A stretch of DNA of 64,000 nucleotides, taken from Microbulbifer marinus (lineage in GTDB: Bacteria > Pseudomonadota > Gammaproteobacteria > Pseudomonadales > Cellvibrionaceae). The stretch spans positions 1,542,458 through 1,606,457 of the forward strand of contig NZ_FNQO01000001.1 of the NCBI RefSeq assembly GCF_900107725.1. The letters are read 5' to 3'. Each line of letters starts with the position of its first letter. Positions within the stretch are counted from its first letter, which is position 1. Shown here piece after piece: positions 46,484 through 55,270 of this stretch. The position numbers were made by a program, and so were the translations under genes. The notes beneath the pieces are model-generated. The model was not told the DNA's origin. It searched no databases and was given only the letters and a program-made list of their open reading frames with translations.

Positions 46484-47638
46484 CTATAAGCCCCGAGCCA
46501 ACTCAAAGCCGAAACCCAGCGTCTGTACCGACTCATCGTAGTCGATCAGGCTCTCGCCGTAGCCGTTGAAATACTTCACATAGCCGCGCACGCGGTTACC
46601 GATCGGAAAGCTCCAGCGCAGTTCCACCGCGCCGCGGTTATCGGAGCGCAGGTTGTTGCGCAGCATTATGCCGTATTGGTGACCTCCACAGCGGTAGCCA
46701 CCGGTCAGCTCAAAGTGACCCAGATAAGCCTCAATATCCGGGTTGTCGTCCTTCTCGCGCTTTTCCGGAATACGGTACCAGGGTTTGAACGAAATAAAGT
46801 AGCGGTCACCTTTCTCAAACAGCATATTGGTGTAGATCCGGTTCCAGCTGCGGGACAGCGGCTCGCTGCGACCATTCGACTGGTGGTTGATCGCCAGCTG
46901 ATTGGCGACGTTCTGCCAGCCGAACAGGCTCCAGTCATTCAGCCAGGTCATGATCAGTTCCGGCTCGTGGTTGGTCTCCCGAAACGGCGACGAGATATCC
47001 GAGTTGTAGGCCTGCCAGAAACTGCGGTTGGTATAGGCGACACTCATAAAGGAGGCCTGCCCCAAAAATCCGCGCCACACCGGCACCTGCACCGACAGCT
47101 GGAACTGCACTTCGACTTTTTGCAGTTTATCCAGGGTTTCACCGGCAACCTCGACATCCTCCAGCCCGGCCTTGTTTGGCGACGGGTTGTAGACGGCGGG
47201 CAGCAGATAGTTCACCTTGTGGGACGCGAGGGTGAAAGGATTACTGGCGGCGTCACGGATGGCAAGGGCAGCCTGCGAGGCACCAACTACCGGAACTTCC
47301 TCGACAGGAGTCTGGCCCCTGGGCTCAGGCACCGTATCTACGGGCTGCATACCCTCAGGCGGGCGCGCTTCCCGCTGCATCGGAGGACCATAGACCTGCT
47401 GCGCGCAGAAGCGTCGCATCTCATCCAGGGTGGTGCTGGCTGGCGCCACCACCAGCTGTTCACGCAGGCAAGTTTCTTCCTGCTCCTCCGGGCTAACGGC
47501 GGTGGCTTCCTGCAGCGCCTTCTGTACTGATTCAGTTGCTTCCTGCAGTGCGTCTTGCGATACAGCCTCCACAGCCCCGACATCTGCAGCGAACAAAGCG
47601 GCGATGCCGATCCCCCCAAACAACTTAAGTAGCGGCAA
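46484..47638 (-). CDS. pldA: Outer-membrane phospholipase A (OMPLA)
   Basis: A calcium-dependent outer-membrane phospholipase that degrades mislocalised phospholipids. Residues 1-22 resemble a signal peptide, about 23-130 form a Pro/Glu-rich region, and the barrel starts near 132 (NPFTLASHKVNYLLPAVYNP). The catalytic motif INHQSNGR places His252 and Ser254, as in OMPLA. The barrel ends LGFGFELARGL. The start is TTG at 47638 with GGAG nine bases upstream. A decayed second copy lies 38 bp upstream on the same strand. Confidence 0.9.
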   Translation of the reverse strand: MPLLKLFGGIGIAALFAADVGAVEAVSQDALQEATESVQKALQEATAVSPEEQEETCLREQLVVAPASTTLDEMRRFCAQQVYGPPMQREARPPEGMQPVDTVPEPRGQTPVEEVPVVGASQAALAIRDAASNPFTLASHKVNYLLPAVYNPSPNKAGLEDVEVAGETLDKLQKVEVQFQLSVQVPVWRGFLGQASFMSVAYTNRSFWQAYNSDISSPFRETNHEPELIMTWLNDWSLFGWQNVANQLAINHQSNGRSEPLSRSWNRIYTNMLFEKGDRYFISFKPWYRIPEKREKDDNPDIEAYLGHFELTGGYRCGGHQYGIMLRNNLRSDNRGAVELRWSFPIGNRVRGYVKYFNGYGESLIDYDESVQTLGFGFELARGL

Positions 47639-47676
47639 AACTGAATCTCCGTGGCATAGCTCTGATCAAACCAGAA

Positions 47677-48252
47677 TTATTCCACGGTCAAGGGCCTGTT
47701 TACACTAATTCGATGGTCGCGAAACCCACCACTCAGCTCGAAATTCCCTTTGTAGAATTCGATATCCGGGGGGGGCGTCGCCAACTTTATCTTCCGGAAT
47801 ACTGACAGCTGAAATTCTATTTCAAGTGATTGAACCTCGCCGCCTTTAGCATGACTGACATCCAAATCGCCATTAATACCGCTGTACGCGGCGCGAAGCA
47901 CATAACTGGCTTTACGGGATATCAACGAGAAGCGGTTGCTGTCTACGTCCTAAACGACCTGCATGCGGTCTCGTAGGCTGCTAGTTTGGCGGTTTGACCT
48001 GCTGGGGCGGCGGGGTACCGCAGGATACTGCTCGGGCGTTCCCGGTGTGGCTTTGCCCGCTGACGCCTGCTCGGGTAATCGTGCCTCTCGCGGTTCCGCA
48101 GTGACATATTTGGCGCCGCTGGACAGCTCCCGACTGCGCTGTTCGGCCGGGGCCACCGCTTCCAGCAGCGATTCCTGGCCAATAGACATTACCGGGAAGC
48201 AAAGCAACGGTACCAACCCCATCAAACTTCCCTGTCGATGGGTGGTGATCAA
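47677..48252 (-). pseudogene. Decayed tandem copy of pldA
   Basis: One continuous reading frame on the minus strand contains a leader (MGLVPLLCFPVMSIGQESLL from ATG 48222), an in-frame TAG at 47950-47952, and then NRFSLISRKASYVLRAAY, which matches NPFTLASHKVNYLLPAVY of the adjacent pldA. EIEFQLSVFRK matches EVQFQLSVQVP. It then jumps to PDIEFYKGNFELSGGFR, which matches PDIEAYLGHFELTGGYR. About 110 residues are missing between these blocks, including the catalytic His and Ser, and the last 60 residues of the barrel are also lost. This is a dead duplicate, with a nonsense codon, an internal deletion and a 3' truncation. Confidence 0.82.
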
Positions 48253-48368
48253 GGTGACGGCTCCTTGCCATTAACGCTGCAAGTTTGGACAGGCTACTGC
48301 CGGCTCACCGCAAGCTGCTCATCGGCGTCATTGTATACACCGTATCCATGGCGTCCGGTCCCGCAGCT

Positions 48369-49094
48369 TCAGATGTTGATGCCAAGCAGCTGCGGCGACC
48401 ATTCCAGATCCCGCAGCCGCACCTGCCACAGGCGACCGGTACTGGAGGGCCAGTCGTACCCGACCAGCAAACCGCGGCTGTCCACGTAACAGTGCGCGTC
48501 ACGCTCGGCCTCATCTCCCTGGTAGACATAGGCGCTGATATCCGCCCCCAGCTCCTGGGTTCGCTGGGTGGCAACATCGCCAACCATCGGCCGGGCGCTG
48601 CGGTGGGTGACACGCGGCGCGAGCAGTTTGCCCCGTTGGGATGGGTCGACAATATCCGGCGTGACCACCTCCAGGCCGTCCTTAAACTGCTCCAGCTTAA
48701 CCAGCAGCGGTCCCATGAAAATCCTCATCAGCGGGAACAGCAGACGGCCGCGACCGGCGATTGATGCCTGCTGCGGGCCATTCGGGCCGGTCCAGCTGGC
48801 CTCGATGGTATCGCCGAGCTTCGGAGCCTCACCCTCACCGCTGCACAGGCGGTAATGAGCACTGACCTCGCCCACCTCATCGCGCCAGCAGACCCGGCAC
48901 TCCCTCACCAGGCCGTCGCTTAGCTGCGCGCGTACTACCATGCCGAAGCCCTGCTCGCCGACCAGGCGCTGACTGACCAGGGTGCGCACGCCCTCGTCGT
49001 CTTCGCCTAATTGCCAGCTGTCCTGAACCGGCATTTCGCGGCCATCACAGCTGTAGTGATAACGTCCCTGCGCCAGGGTTGAATTCAATCGCAT
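48369..49094 (-). CDS. Hypothetical protein
   Basis: A 241-residue soluble protein without signal peptide. The ATG at 49094 (MRLNSTLAQGRYHYSCDG) has GGGAGG upstream at wide spacing; an in-frame start 45 bases earlier gives an N-terminus that looks like non-coding sequence. Segments such as GYDWPSSTGRLWQVRLRDLEW and RYHYSCDGREMPVQDSWQL look well folded and conserved-like, but I recognise no family. It is followed by the decayed pldA copy. Confidence 0.6.
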   Translation of the reverse strand: MRLNSTLAQGRYHYSCDGREMPVQDSWQLGEDDEGVRTLVSQRLVGEQGFGMVVRAQLSDGLVRECRVCWRDEVGEVSAHYRLCSGEGEAPKLGDTIEASWTGPNGPQQASIAGRGRLLFPLMRIFMGPLLVKLEQFKDGLEVVTPDIVDPSQRGKLLAPRVTHRSARPMVGDVATQRTQELGADISAYVYQGDEAERDAHCYVDSRGLLVGYDWPSSTGRLWQVRLRDLEWSPQLLGINI

Positions 49095-49256
49095 TGCAGA
49101 CCATCCTCCCTGTCCGCTGCACGCACCAAATTGATACATTTTTTGGTGCGTAACACCGAACTTATGTCTGCAAAGAGTATTGCATACGGGGGCAAATTTG
49201 CGCCGCGATTGGCGCGAGAATTAGCGCGAGTAAGTGGTGTAATTACGCGGTAATAA

Positions 49257-49754
49257 CTACAGATAACGCTGCCAGAAATGTGCCTCTCCCATGGCCTCAT
49301 CCAGTGTGTAGGGTTTAAAACCGGCCTTGCGGTAAGCAATTTGTGCAGGCAGGTTTTTCTCCAACACTTCCATGGTCAGCTTACAGCAGCCTCTTTCTTT
49401 TGCCTCGCGCGCGACCAGATCCAGCATCGCACCACAGACACCACTTCCGCGCGTCTCTTTACTGACTATCACATCGTGAATATTCACCAGCGGCTTGCAG
49501 ACAAATGTCGAAAAGCCCATGAAGCAGTTGATCAGACCCAGCGCCCGATCGTCGCGATAGGCCAGCACGCTGAAAGCACCGGGAAATTCCGCCAGCTTCT
49601 GCAATAATTGTGCGCGGCAGTAATCGGGCAGTGGCTCACCACCACCGAAAGGGTCGCGCGCATATTCGTCCATCAGTGTCAGGATATCCTGCGCATGTTT
49701 ATCATTCCGGTAGTCGGCGATCACGGTACTTACTTGCGTTGCGGTGTCGAACAT
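49257..49754 (-). CDS. GNAT-family N-acetyltransferase
   Basis: A 165-residue acetyltransferase. The acetyl-CoA-binding region is NIHDVIVSKETRGSGVCGAM, matching the GNAT V/I-x-x-x-x-R/Q-G-x-G/A motif, followed by LDLVAREAKERGCCKLTMEV and IAYRKAGFKPYTLDE. The acceptor is unknown; the size and motif order fit small-molecule or protein N-acetyltransferases. Confidence 0.85.
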   Translation of the reverse strand: MFDTATQVSTVIADYRNDKHAQDILTLMDEYARDPFGGGEPLPDYCRAQLLQKLAEFPGAFSVLAYRDDRALGLINCFMGFSTFVCKPLVNIHDVIVSKETRGSGVCGAMLDLVAREAKERGCCKLTMEVLEKNLPAQIAYRKAGFKPYTLDEAMGEAHFWQRYL

Positions 49755-50033
49755 AACCCACCCTCCGTTTACAAACTCTGGATTCTATCCCCGGTGCCCA
49801 GCAGGTGGAAACCCTGCCCGACAAGAGGGTTTGGCTGGATCGCACCAGCGTCGGAATAAGTGTGCATATTATCGACGATCGGAGACAGCTGTGCGCTACG
49901 TTCCTCGAATGTTGAATCGCTACCCGGGGCGCGCGCATGGCTTGCGGATGGGACTACACGCGAATGAACCCACAGCGCCGCTACTTCAACGGCAGTATCG
50001 GCCTGATGGATTGGGGGCCGGTTAAATAAAAAT

Positions 50034-50051
50034 CCCGGCCAAAAGGCCGGG
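50034..50051 (-). terminator. Terminator of the PRC-barrel gene
   Basis: CCCGGCC (50034-50040) and GGCCGGG (50045-50051) enclose AAAA. Read on the minus strand it is followed by ATTTTTA, so it ends the PRC-barrel transcript about 40 bp after its stop codon. Confidence 0.8.
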
Positions 50052-50088
50052 ACTCTGTCAACAGAAAGCTATGCGCTCTATCTTCCTG

Positions 50089-50451
50089 TCAGTGCTTTGG
50101 CTGAGAGTGCTGCTGTACACCGTACTGGCTATATATGTTACTGCGGAATTTCGGATCGGCCATATTCGGCCAGTTGTCCTTATCGAAGCCCTCTGCCTTC
50201 TTCAGTTTTTCCTTGTCGACACTAAGGATGAAGCACTTGTTCTTGGCATCAAGGCGCATTGCTTCCGGAGGAATCGCGAACAGGTCGTCACCCAATCCCA
50301 TTATGCCGCCGAACGACAATACATAGTAGGCGATCGAGTGGCTTTCGGTATCGAGCATGATTTCCTTAATGGTGCCGAGATCTTCGCCTTGGCGATTTTT
50401 GACACTGTCTCCTTCCAGAGAGGATGCGGACAGAACGGTATGGACTGGCAT
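50089..50451 (-). CDS. PRC-barrel domain protein
   Basis: A 120-residue cytoplasmic protein with a PRC-barrel domain over most of its length: VLSASSLEGDSVKNRQGEDLG, IKEIMLDTESHSIAYYVLSFGGIMGLGDDLFAIPPEAM. Such single-domain proteins are often stress-associated, but the role is unknown. The ATG at 50451 with AAGGGAA is preferred to an in-frame start nine codons upstream. Confidence 0.85.
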   Translation of the reverse strand: MPVHTVLSASSLEGDSVKNRQGEDLGTIKEIMLDTESHSIAYYVLSFGGIMGLGDDLFAIPPEAMRLDAKNKCFILSVDKEKLKKAEGFDKDNWPNMADPKFRSNIYSQYGVQQHSQPKH

Positions 50452-50626
50452 GGCATTTTTCCCTTGATCGAGAATCAATTTCTAACGTGGGTTGCGGCTA
50501 ACGAAAAAAGGATGAAACTTCTTTGTGCCAACTTGAGTGTAGCAGTGCTCCGTACACTGAAATTAAAAAGCGCGCTATGCTGATATCAAGCTGTCGTAAG
50601 CGCTGCAATCACCTCTGACCGCTACA

Positions 50627-50836
50627 TTATTCGGCCATCCGCCACCAACCTTTTTGAGCGGTAGGACTCAAGGGCAGCGTGTCGAGGTTAATGGTGTCTC
50701 GGTGTCTGCCTATAACATCTGCAAAAAGATTTTTCCCGTCGATGCCAGACACCCTGGAGCAAATTGATGCCATGCAGATCCCTATCGCGATAACACAGCT
50801 GACTCCAAGCGTCGTCGCCCGCCCTCTTTGCCACAC
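50627..50836 (-). CDS. Possible small membrane or exported peptide
   Basis: A 69-residue frame from a GTG with no clear ribosome-binding site. Residues 9-25 (TLGVSCVIAIGICMASI) are hydrophobic, like a signal peptide or anchor, and the rest is polar. This could be a genuine small protein, but composition is the only evidence. Confidence 0.22.
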   Translation of the reverse strand: MWQRGRATTLGVSCVIAIGICMASICSRVSGIDGKNLFADVIGRHRDTINLDTLPLSPTAQKGWWRMAE

Positions 50837-50881
50837 ATAGACACAGTCTCAGTTTCCTGGACAAGCGGAGCCAATCAGAAG

Positions 50882-51079
50882 TCAGTCCGGCCGATCGCTA
50901 CTTTCGGCAGAAATATCACCATTTGCCGAATCGGTATCCCCGAAGCTGCGCAGGTAGTTGCGCAAGCGGGTGCGCTGGGCCAAGAGCCAGCGCACCCGGA
51001 TCCTGTGGCGGCATAGCGGACTAGCCCGGTAGGGGGTGCGTCGGCGGCGGGAAAGTGCTCGCGTTCTTTTTCTGGCCAT
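50882..51079 (-). CDS. Possible small basic protein
   Basis: A 65-residue frame from ATG 51079 (MARKRTRALSRRRRTPYRAS), with GGGAG about ten bases upstream. It is very Arg-rich in the first 45 residues and acidic at the end. Such composition could suit nucleic-acid binding, but high-GC antisense DNA also produces Arg-rich frames, so confidence is low. Confidence 0.28.
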   Translation of the reverse strand: MARKRTRALSRRRRTPYRASPLCRHRIRVRWLLAQRTRLRNYLRSFGDTDSANGDISAESSDRPD

Positions 51080-51215
51080 GGTTTCCACGCTCCCAGTCAA
51101 AGCTGCAGACTAACAGATATCGGAGCCGGGATTCACGGCCGAAGCTATTGGCCGGCACCGATAAAGTCGCTATCCTCGCAAATTAATGGACAACTAGTCA
51201 CTTCAGGAAAAGCCA

Positions 51216-51872
51216 TTGCGTCCACTCAAACACCTGTTACAGAACAACCGTCACTGGTCACTCGCTACCCGCGAGCAGAAGCCGGATTTCTTCATCAAAC
51301 TGTCCGAGCAGCAATCCCCTGAATACCTGTGGATTGGTTGCGCCGACAGCCGCGTACCCGCCAACGAAATTGTAGGCCTGCTGCCCGGCGAGCTGTTCGT
51401 ACACCGCAATGTGGCCAATGTGGTGGTACACACGGATCTCAATTGCCTGTCGGTGCTGCAATATGCGGTGGAGATTCTCAAGGTCAAACACATCATTGTC
51501 TGTGGCCACTACGGCTGCGGCGGCGTGCAGGCGGCCCTGCAGAACCAGCAGCTGGGCCTGATCGACAACTGGCTGCGCCATATTCAGGATGTGCGCGACA
51601 AGCACCACACGCTGATCGACTTGTTCCAGCAGCAGGAGCGCACCGACTTGCTGTGCGAACTGAACGTGCTGGAGCAGGTAATTCACGTCTGCCAGACCAC
51701 CATAGTGCGCGATGCCTGGCGGTCCGGACAGCAGTTGTCAGTCAACGGCTGGGTCTACGGCCTCAAGGACGGCCTGGTGCACGACCTGGGGATCTCCATC
51801 ACCCACCCGGGCGAGATCTCGGAGGTCTATCACAGTGCGCTAACCACTATCGCCCAGCGCGACAACGAGTAG
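51216..51872 (+). CDS. can: Beta-class carbonic anhydrase
   Basis: Interconverts CO2 and bicarbonate in the cytoplasm. The 218-residue protein aligns closely with E. coli Can from memory: zinc ligands Cys42, His98 and Cys101 with the Asp44-Arg46 dyad (GCADSRVPA, CGHYGCGG). GELFVHRNVANVVVHTDLN and the C-terminal VNGWVYGLKDGLVHDLG are also typical. The start is TTG at 51216, with AGGA six to seven bases upstream; there is no ATG in a usable position. Confidence 0.95.
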   Translation: MRPLKHLLQNNRHWSLATREQKPDFFIKLSEQQSPEYLWIGCADSRVPANEIVGLLPGELFVHRNVANVVVHTDLNCLSVLQYAVEILKVKHIIVCGHYGCGGVQAALQNQQLGLIDNWLRHIQDVRDKHHTLIDLFQQQERTDLLCELNVLEQVIHVCQTTIVRDAWRSGQQLSVNGWVYGLKDGLVHDLGISITHPGEISEVYHSALTTIAQRDNE

Positions 51873-51962
51873 CGACTTCCGCGCATTTTTTTCTTACTAT
51901 TCCCCGTCCAAATTTAACTGGCCCGGCTCTGCCGGGCTTTCTGCATCTGTCCGGGGGAATCA

Positions 51963-53630
51963 ATGGCCGAATACCGCGTTTGGGAATGTCAGATCTGTGG
52001 CTGGATTTACGATGAAGCCAAGGGCTGGCCCGAGGACGGTATCGCCCCCGGCACCCGTTGGGAGGATATTCCCGACGACTGGTGCTGCCCCGAGTGCGGC
52101 GCGGCCAAGCAGGATTTCGAGATGCTGGCGCTGGCGCCACAGCGCCAGCCACAGGAAACTGCTCCACTCTCCGCCGCCACACCAACCGAATCTGCGCCGG
52201 CAGCACCAGACTCCGCAGACAATAAAGCCGGCTACCGCATCTGGGAGTGCATGGTGTGCGGCTGGGTCTACGACGAATCCAAGGGCTGGCCCGAAGACGG
52301 CATAGCCCCCGGTACCCGCTGGGAAGACATTCCCGAAGACTGGTGCTGCCCGCAGTGCGGCGTGGGCAAAGATGAATTCGATATGGTTTTGGTGACCGAG
52401 ACGGAAGCGGAACCGGCGCCAGTGCCCGCAGCTGAGCACATGCAGGGCGCTGCCAGCGACAGAGAACCGCTGGTCATCATCGGTACCGGCCTCGCCGGCT
52501 ACAACCTGGCGCGCGAGTTCCGCAAGCTGGATCAGGCCACGCCGCTGCTGCTGGTAACCGCCGACGACGGCACCGCCTATTCCAAGCCCCTGCTGTCCGC
52601 GTCCCTGGCCCACGGCAAGACACCGCAACAGTTGGCCAGCGCCTCTGCCGAACAGATGGCGCGAGAGCTGAACGCCGAGATCCTGGTACACACTCGGGTG
52701 ACCGATATCGACGCCGAAGCGAAAAACCTAACCCTGGCAGTGGGGAACGGCAGCCACAGCGCCGGACTGCGCTATGGCAAGCTGGTACTGGCCACCGGGG
52801 CCGGTTGCCGCCCGCTGCCGGCGATCGAGGGTGACGGCCACGCGCGCCTGTTCCGTATCAACAGCCTCGGCGACTACCACCGCTTCCGCACTGCGATGGT
52901 GGGGCGCAAGCGTGTGCTGCTGCTGGGCGCCGGCCTGATCGGCTGCGAATTCGCCAACGACCTGATCCAGGCCGGGTTCGAGGTGGAAATGGTGGATCCG
53001 CTGGACTGGCCCCTGGCTACCCTCCTGCCGGAAGCCGCCGGCCGCGACATTCAGCGCACTCTCGAGTCCCACGGCGTCCGCTTCCACGGCAACGCGCGGG
53101 TGACCCGCCTGGATCGCAGCGGCGGCGGTATCCGCGCGCAATTGGATAGCGGCGAGCACATCGACGCCGATATTGCCCTGGCCGCCCTCGGCCTGCAGGC
53201 CAATACCGGCCTCGCCGCAGCGGCGGGCCTCAAAATCAATCGTGGCATAGTGGTCAATCGCCAACTGCAGAGCAGCGATGCCAATATCTTCGCCCTCGGC
53301 GACTGCGCCGAAGTGGACGGCCACCTGCTCTACTTTGTCGCGCCACTGATGGCCTGCGCCCGCGCCCTCGCCAAAACCCTGAGCGGTGAGCCGACGCCGG
53401 TGCACTACGGCACCTTGCCGGTAGCGGTGAAGACCACGCTGCGCCCGACCACCGTCTGCCCGCCGCGTCCCGGGGCCGAGGGCAGCTGGCATATCGACAG
53501 CTCCGCAAGCGGCGTGCAGGCGGAGTTCCGCGGGGCCGATGGCCGCCTGCTCGGCTTTGCCCTCACCGGCTCGGCAATCACTGCGCGCGACACACTGACC
53601 GCGGAGTGCACCCCCCTAATGGATGACTGA
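51963..53630 (+). CDS. Tandem rubredoxins fused to an FAD-dependent rubredoxin reductase
   Basis: A 555-residue fusion. Rubredoxin 1 (1-50) has iron ligands Cys9, Cys12, Cys42 and Cys45; rubredoxin 2 (about 91-144) repeats the pattern with Cys96, Cys99, Cys129 and Cys132. Linkers are Pro/Ala/Glu-rich. From about 168 a pyridine nucleotide-disulfide-type reductase follows ([15 protein letters not shown], the FAD motif; [29 protein letters not shown], the NAD motif; [13 protein letters not shown]). The protein probably passes electrons from NAD(P)H through FAD to the linked rubredoxins and on to an oxygenase or peroxide/NO reductase. No such acceptor gene is adjacent. Confidence 0.92.
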   Translation: MAEYRVWECQICGWIYDEAKGWPEDGIAPGTRWEDIPDDWCCPECGAAKQDFEMLALAPQRQPQETAPLSAATPTESAPAAPDSADNKAGYRIWECMVCGWVYDESKGWPEDGIAPGTRWEDIPEDWCCPQCGVGKDEFDMVLVTETEAEPAPVPAAEHMQGAASDREPLVIIGTGLAGYNLAREFRKLDQATPLLLVTADDGTAYSKPLLSASLAHGKTPQQLASASAEQMARELNAEILVHTRVTDIDAEAKNLTLAVGNGSHSAGLRYGKLVLATGAGCRPLPAIEGDGHARLFRINSLGDYHRFRTAMVGRKRVLLLGAGLIGCEFANDLIQAGFEVEMVDPLDWPLATLLPEAAGRDIQRTLESHGVRFHGNARVTRLDRSGGGIRAQLDSGEHIDADIALAALGLQANTGLAAAAGLKINRGIVVNRQLQSSDANIFALGDCAEVDGHLLYFVAPLMACARALAKTLSGEPTPVHYGTLPVAVKTTLRPTTVCPPRPGAEGSWHIDSSASGVQAEFRGADGRLLGFALTGSAITARDTLTAECTPLMDD

Positions 53631-53710
53631 CAACACTGGAACTGCCCCGGAGCAGGCCAGCAGTGGCCCGTTCGAGGCAAAGCGCGCAATAAAGACGCTT
53701 TTGCCGTAGA

Positions 53711-54265
53711 ATGGCCGCCAGCACTGATTTTGCACAAATATTGATCGACGGTATGACCACAGAAAGTACTCCCGCCATTGCCCCCTCAGCCCTGCAGAGC
53801 CGCGCCCTGCGCGACACGCTGGGCCAGTTCGCCACTGGTGTCACTGTAGTTACTACCCGCGATGCCGCTGGCGAGCCGGCGGGCATGACCGTCAACAGCT
53901 TCAATTCCGTATCCCTGGAGCCGGCACTGGTACTGTGGAGCATCGACAAACAGTCTCTCGGCTACGACGCCTTCACCCAGCAGGAGCACTTTGCGGTGCA
54001 CGTGCTGAAAGCCGATCAGCAGCATGTCTCCAACCTGTTTGCCGGCCGCGGTGCCGACAAGTTTGGCCAGGTGCACTGGCACCCGGGCCCCAACGGGGTA
54101 CCGCAGCTGGACGACTGCGCCGCCTTTTTCCACTGCCGCCGCGTACAGTGTATCGATGGCGGCGATCACACCATCCTGCTCGGCGAAGTGCTGGAATTCA
54201 CCGCCAGCGGCGGCGAACCACTGATCTTCCACCGCGGCCGCTATCGCGCGCTGGCAGGAGACTGA
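53711..54265 (+). CDS. Flavin reductase family protein
   Basis: A 184-residue FMN-binding protein of the flavin reductase-like family that supplies reduced flavin to a monooxygenase or acts on its own. Typical segments are LGQFATGVTVVTTRDAAGEP, GMTVNSFNSVSLEPALVLWS and HVSNLFAGRG. Two starts are possible: 53711 and 53753 (MTTESTPAI); neither has a clear ribosome-binding site. It follows the rubredoxin-reductase fusion by 80 bp, so a joint redox function is plausible but unproven. Confidence 0.85.
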   Translation: MAASTDFAQILIDGMTTESTPAIAPSALQSRALRDTLGQFATGVTVVTTRDAAGEPAGMTVNSFNSVSLEPALVLWSIDKQSLGYDAFTQQEHFAVHVLKADQQHVSNLFAGRGADKFGQVHWHPGPNGVPQLDDCAAFFHCRRVQCIDGGDHTILLGEVLEFTASGGEPLIFHRGRYRALAGD

Positions 54266-54397
54266 CAGGTCCGGTTATTAGACTTGTACATTTGAGCGTC
54301 AAATCGTCTAAACACGGCCACAAATAATGGTGGCCCTGTAACCTCGGCGTCATACTTCATAGGCACGCTGCTGGAAATTTCACCAGGTCAGTGATTC

Positions 54398-55174
54398 ATG
54401 CAGACACCCGGCTCTCTCTTCTGCTTCGCTCATCGCGGCTATCGCCAGCGGGCCACCGAAAATACCCTGCAGGCCATTGCCCATGCACTGGAATTCGATG
54501 TCGACGGTATCGAGATAGATATCTGGAATGTCGGCGGCCAGCTGCTGGTCAAGCACGATCGTCGCCTCGGCCGCCTGATCGCCGGCAGCGAACTGCTCAC
54601 CGACATGTGCCCGGAGGTGCTGCGCGAAAAGCTGCTGCCATGCGGCGGCCGGGTGCCGACTCTGCGCGAGGTACTGGAAGCAGTCGGTAATAACGCCCAG
54701 CTGAATATCGAAATGAAAGGCCCCAACTGCGCCGCCCTGGTCGCCCGGGAACTGGAATCCTACGTGCGCGACAGCGGCGCCTCTTTCGAGCAATACCTGA
54801 TCTCCTCATTCGACCACCGTCAGGTTTACGACAGCCTGCAGCTGCTACCCGAAGTGCGGCGCGGCGTACTGCTGGATGGCATACCGCTGGATCTGGCCGC
54901 CTGCGCCGAGCCGCTCAAGGCCTACTCCATGCACCTGAGCCTGGATTTCGCCGATCCGGAGCTGATCGCCGACGCCAGGCGCCGCGGCCTGAAAAGCTAC
55001 ATATTCACCGTCAACAATATGGATGACCTGACGCTGATGGCAGCAATCGGTGCGGATGGTGTCTTTACCGACGAGCCGCAAATGGTCATGGATTTCAACG
55101 CGCGGGCAACGGCGGAGATACTGTTACATCAGCACGTCGAAACCGGCGACAGCGATGTGCCGCAAGCGCCCTAG
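54398..55174 (+). CDS. Glycerophosphodiester phosphodiesterase
   Basis: A 258-residue enzyme that hydrolyses glycerophosphodiesters to glycerol-3-phosphate and an alcohol. The GDPD signature is intact: HRG at 12-14, ENTLQA, GIEIDIW with metal ligands Glu39 and Asp41, and catalytic VKHDRRLGR with His53. The C-terminal FTVNNMDDLTLMAAIGADGVFTDEP is typical. There is no signal peptide, so it is cytoplasmic (UgpQ-like). Confidence 0.9.
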   Translation: MQTPGSLFCFAHRGYRQRATENTLQAIAHALEFDVDGIEIDIWNVGGQLLVKHDRRLGRLIAGSELLTDMCPEVLREKLLPCGGRVPTLREVLEAVGNNAQLNIEMKGPNCAALVARELESYVRDSGASFEQYLISSFDHRQVYDSLQLLPEVRRGVLLDGIPLDLAACAEPLKAYSMHLSLDFADPELIADARRRGLKSYIFTVNNMDDLTLMAAIGADGVFTDEPQMVMDFNARATAEILLHQHVETGDSDVPQAP

Positions 55175-55212
55175 CCCTTCAGATTTCGCGTATATCAGTA
55201 GTTATTGGGCAC

Positions 55213-55245
55213 AAAAAAACCGGCACAAAAGTGCCGGTTTTTTTT
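55213..55245. terminator. Bidirectional terminator between the phosphodiesterase and receptor genes
   Basis: ACCGGCAC (55219-55226) and GTGCCGGT (55231-55238) around an AAAA loop are flanked by an A-tract and a T-tract, lying between convergent genes. Confidence 0.92.
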
Positions 55246-55270
55246 GCGTTTAAGGCGCTTAACGACGCTC

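Larger units (their letters stand above)
50452..51215. other. Long spacer with two weak small reading frames
   Basis: 764 bp between the PRC-barrel gene (-) and carbonic anhydrase (+). Two short minus-strand frames are the only coding candidates (given separately). No hairpin terminator, operator or repeat was recognised. The right end carries the carbonic anhydrase ribosome-binding site. Confidence 0.5.

Noticed and set aside
49937..50029. 30-codon plus-strand frame before the PRC-barrel terminator
   Set aside because: Too short, no ribosome-binding site, and it abuts the minus-strand terminator.
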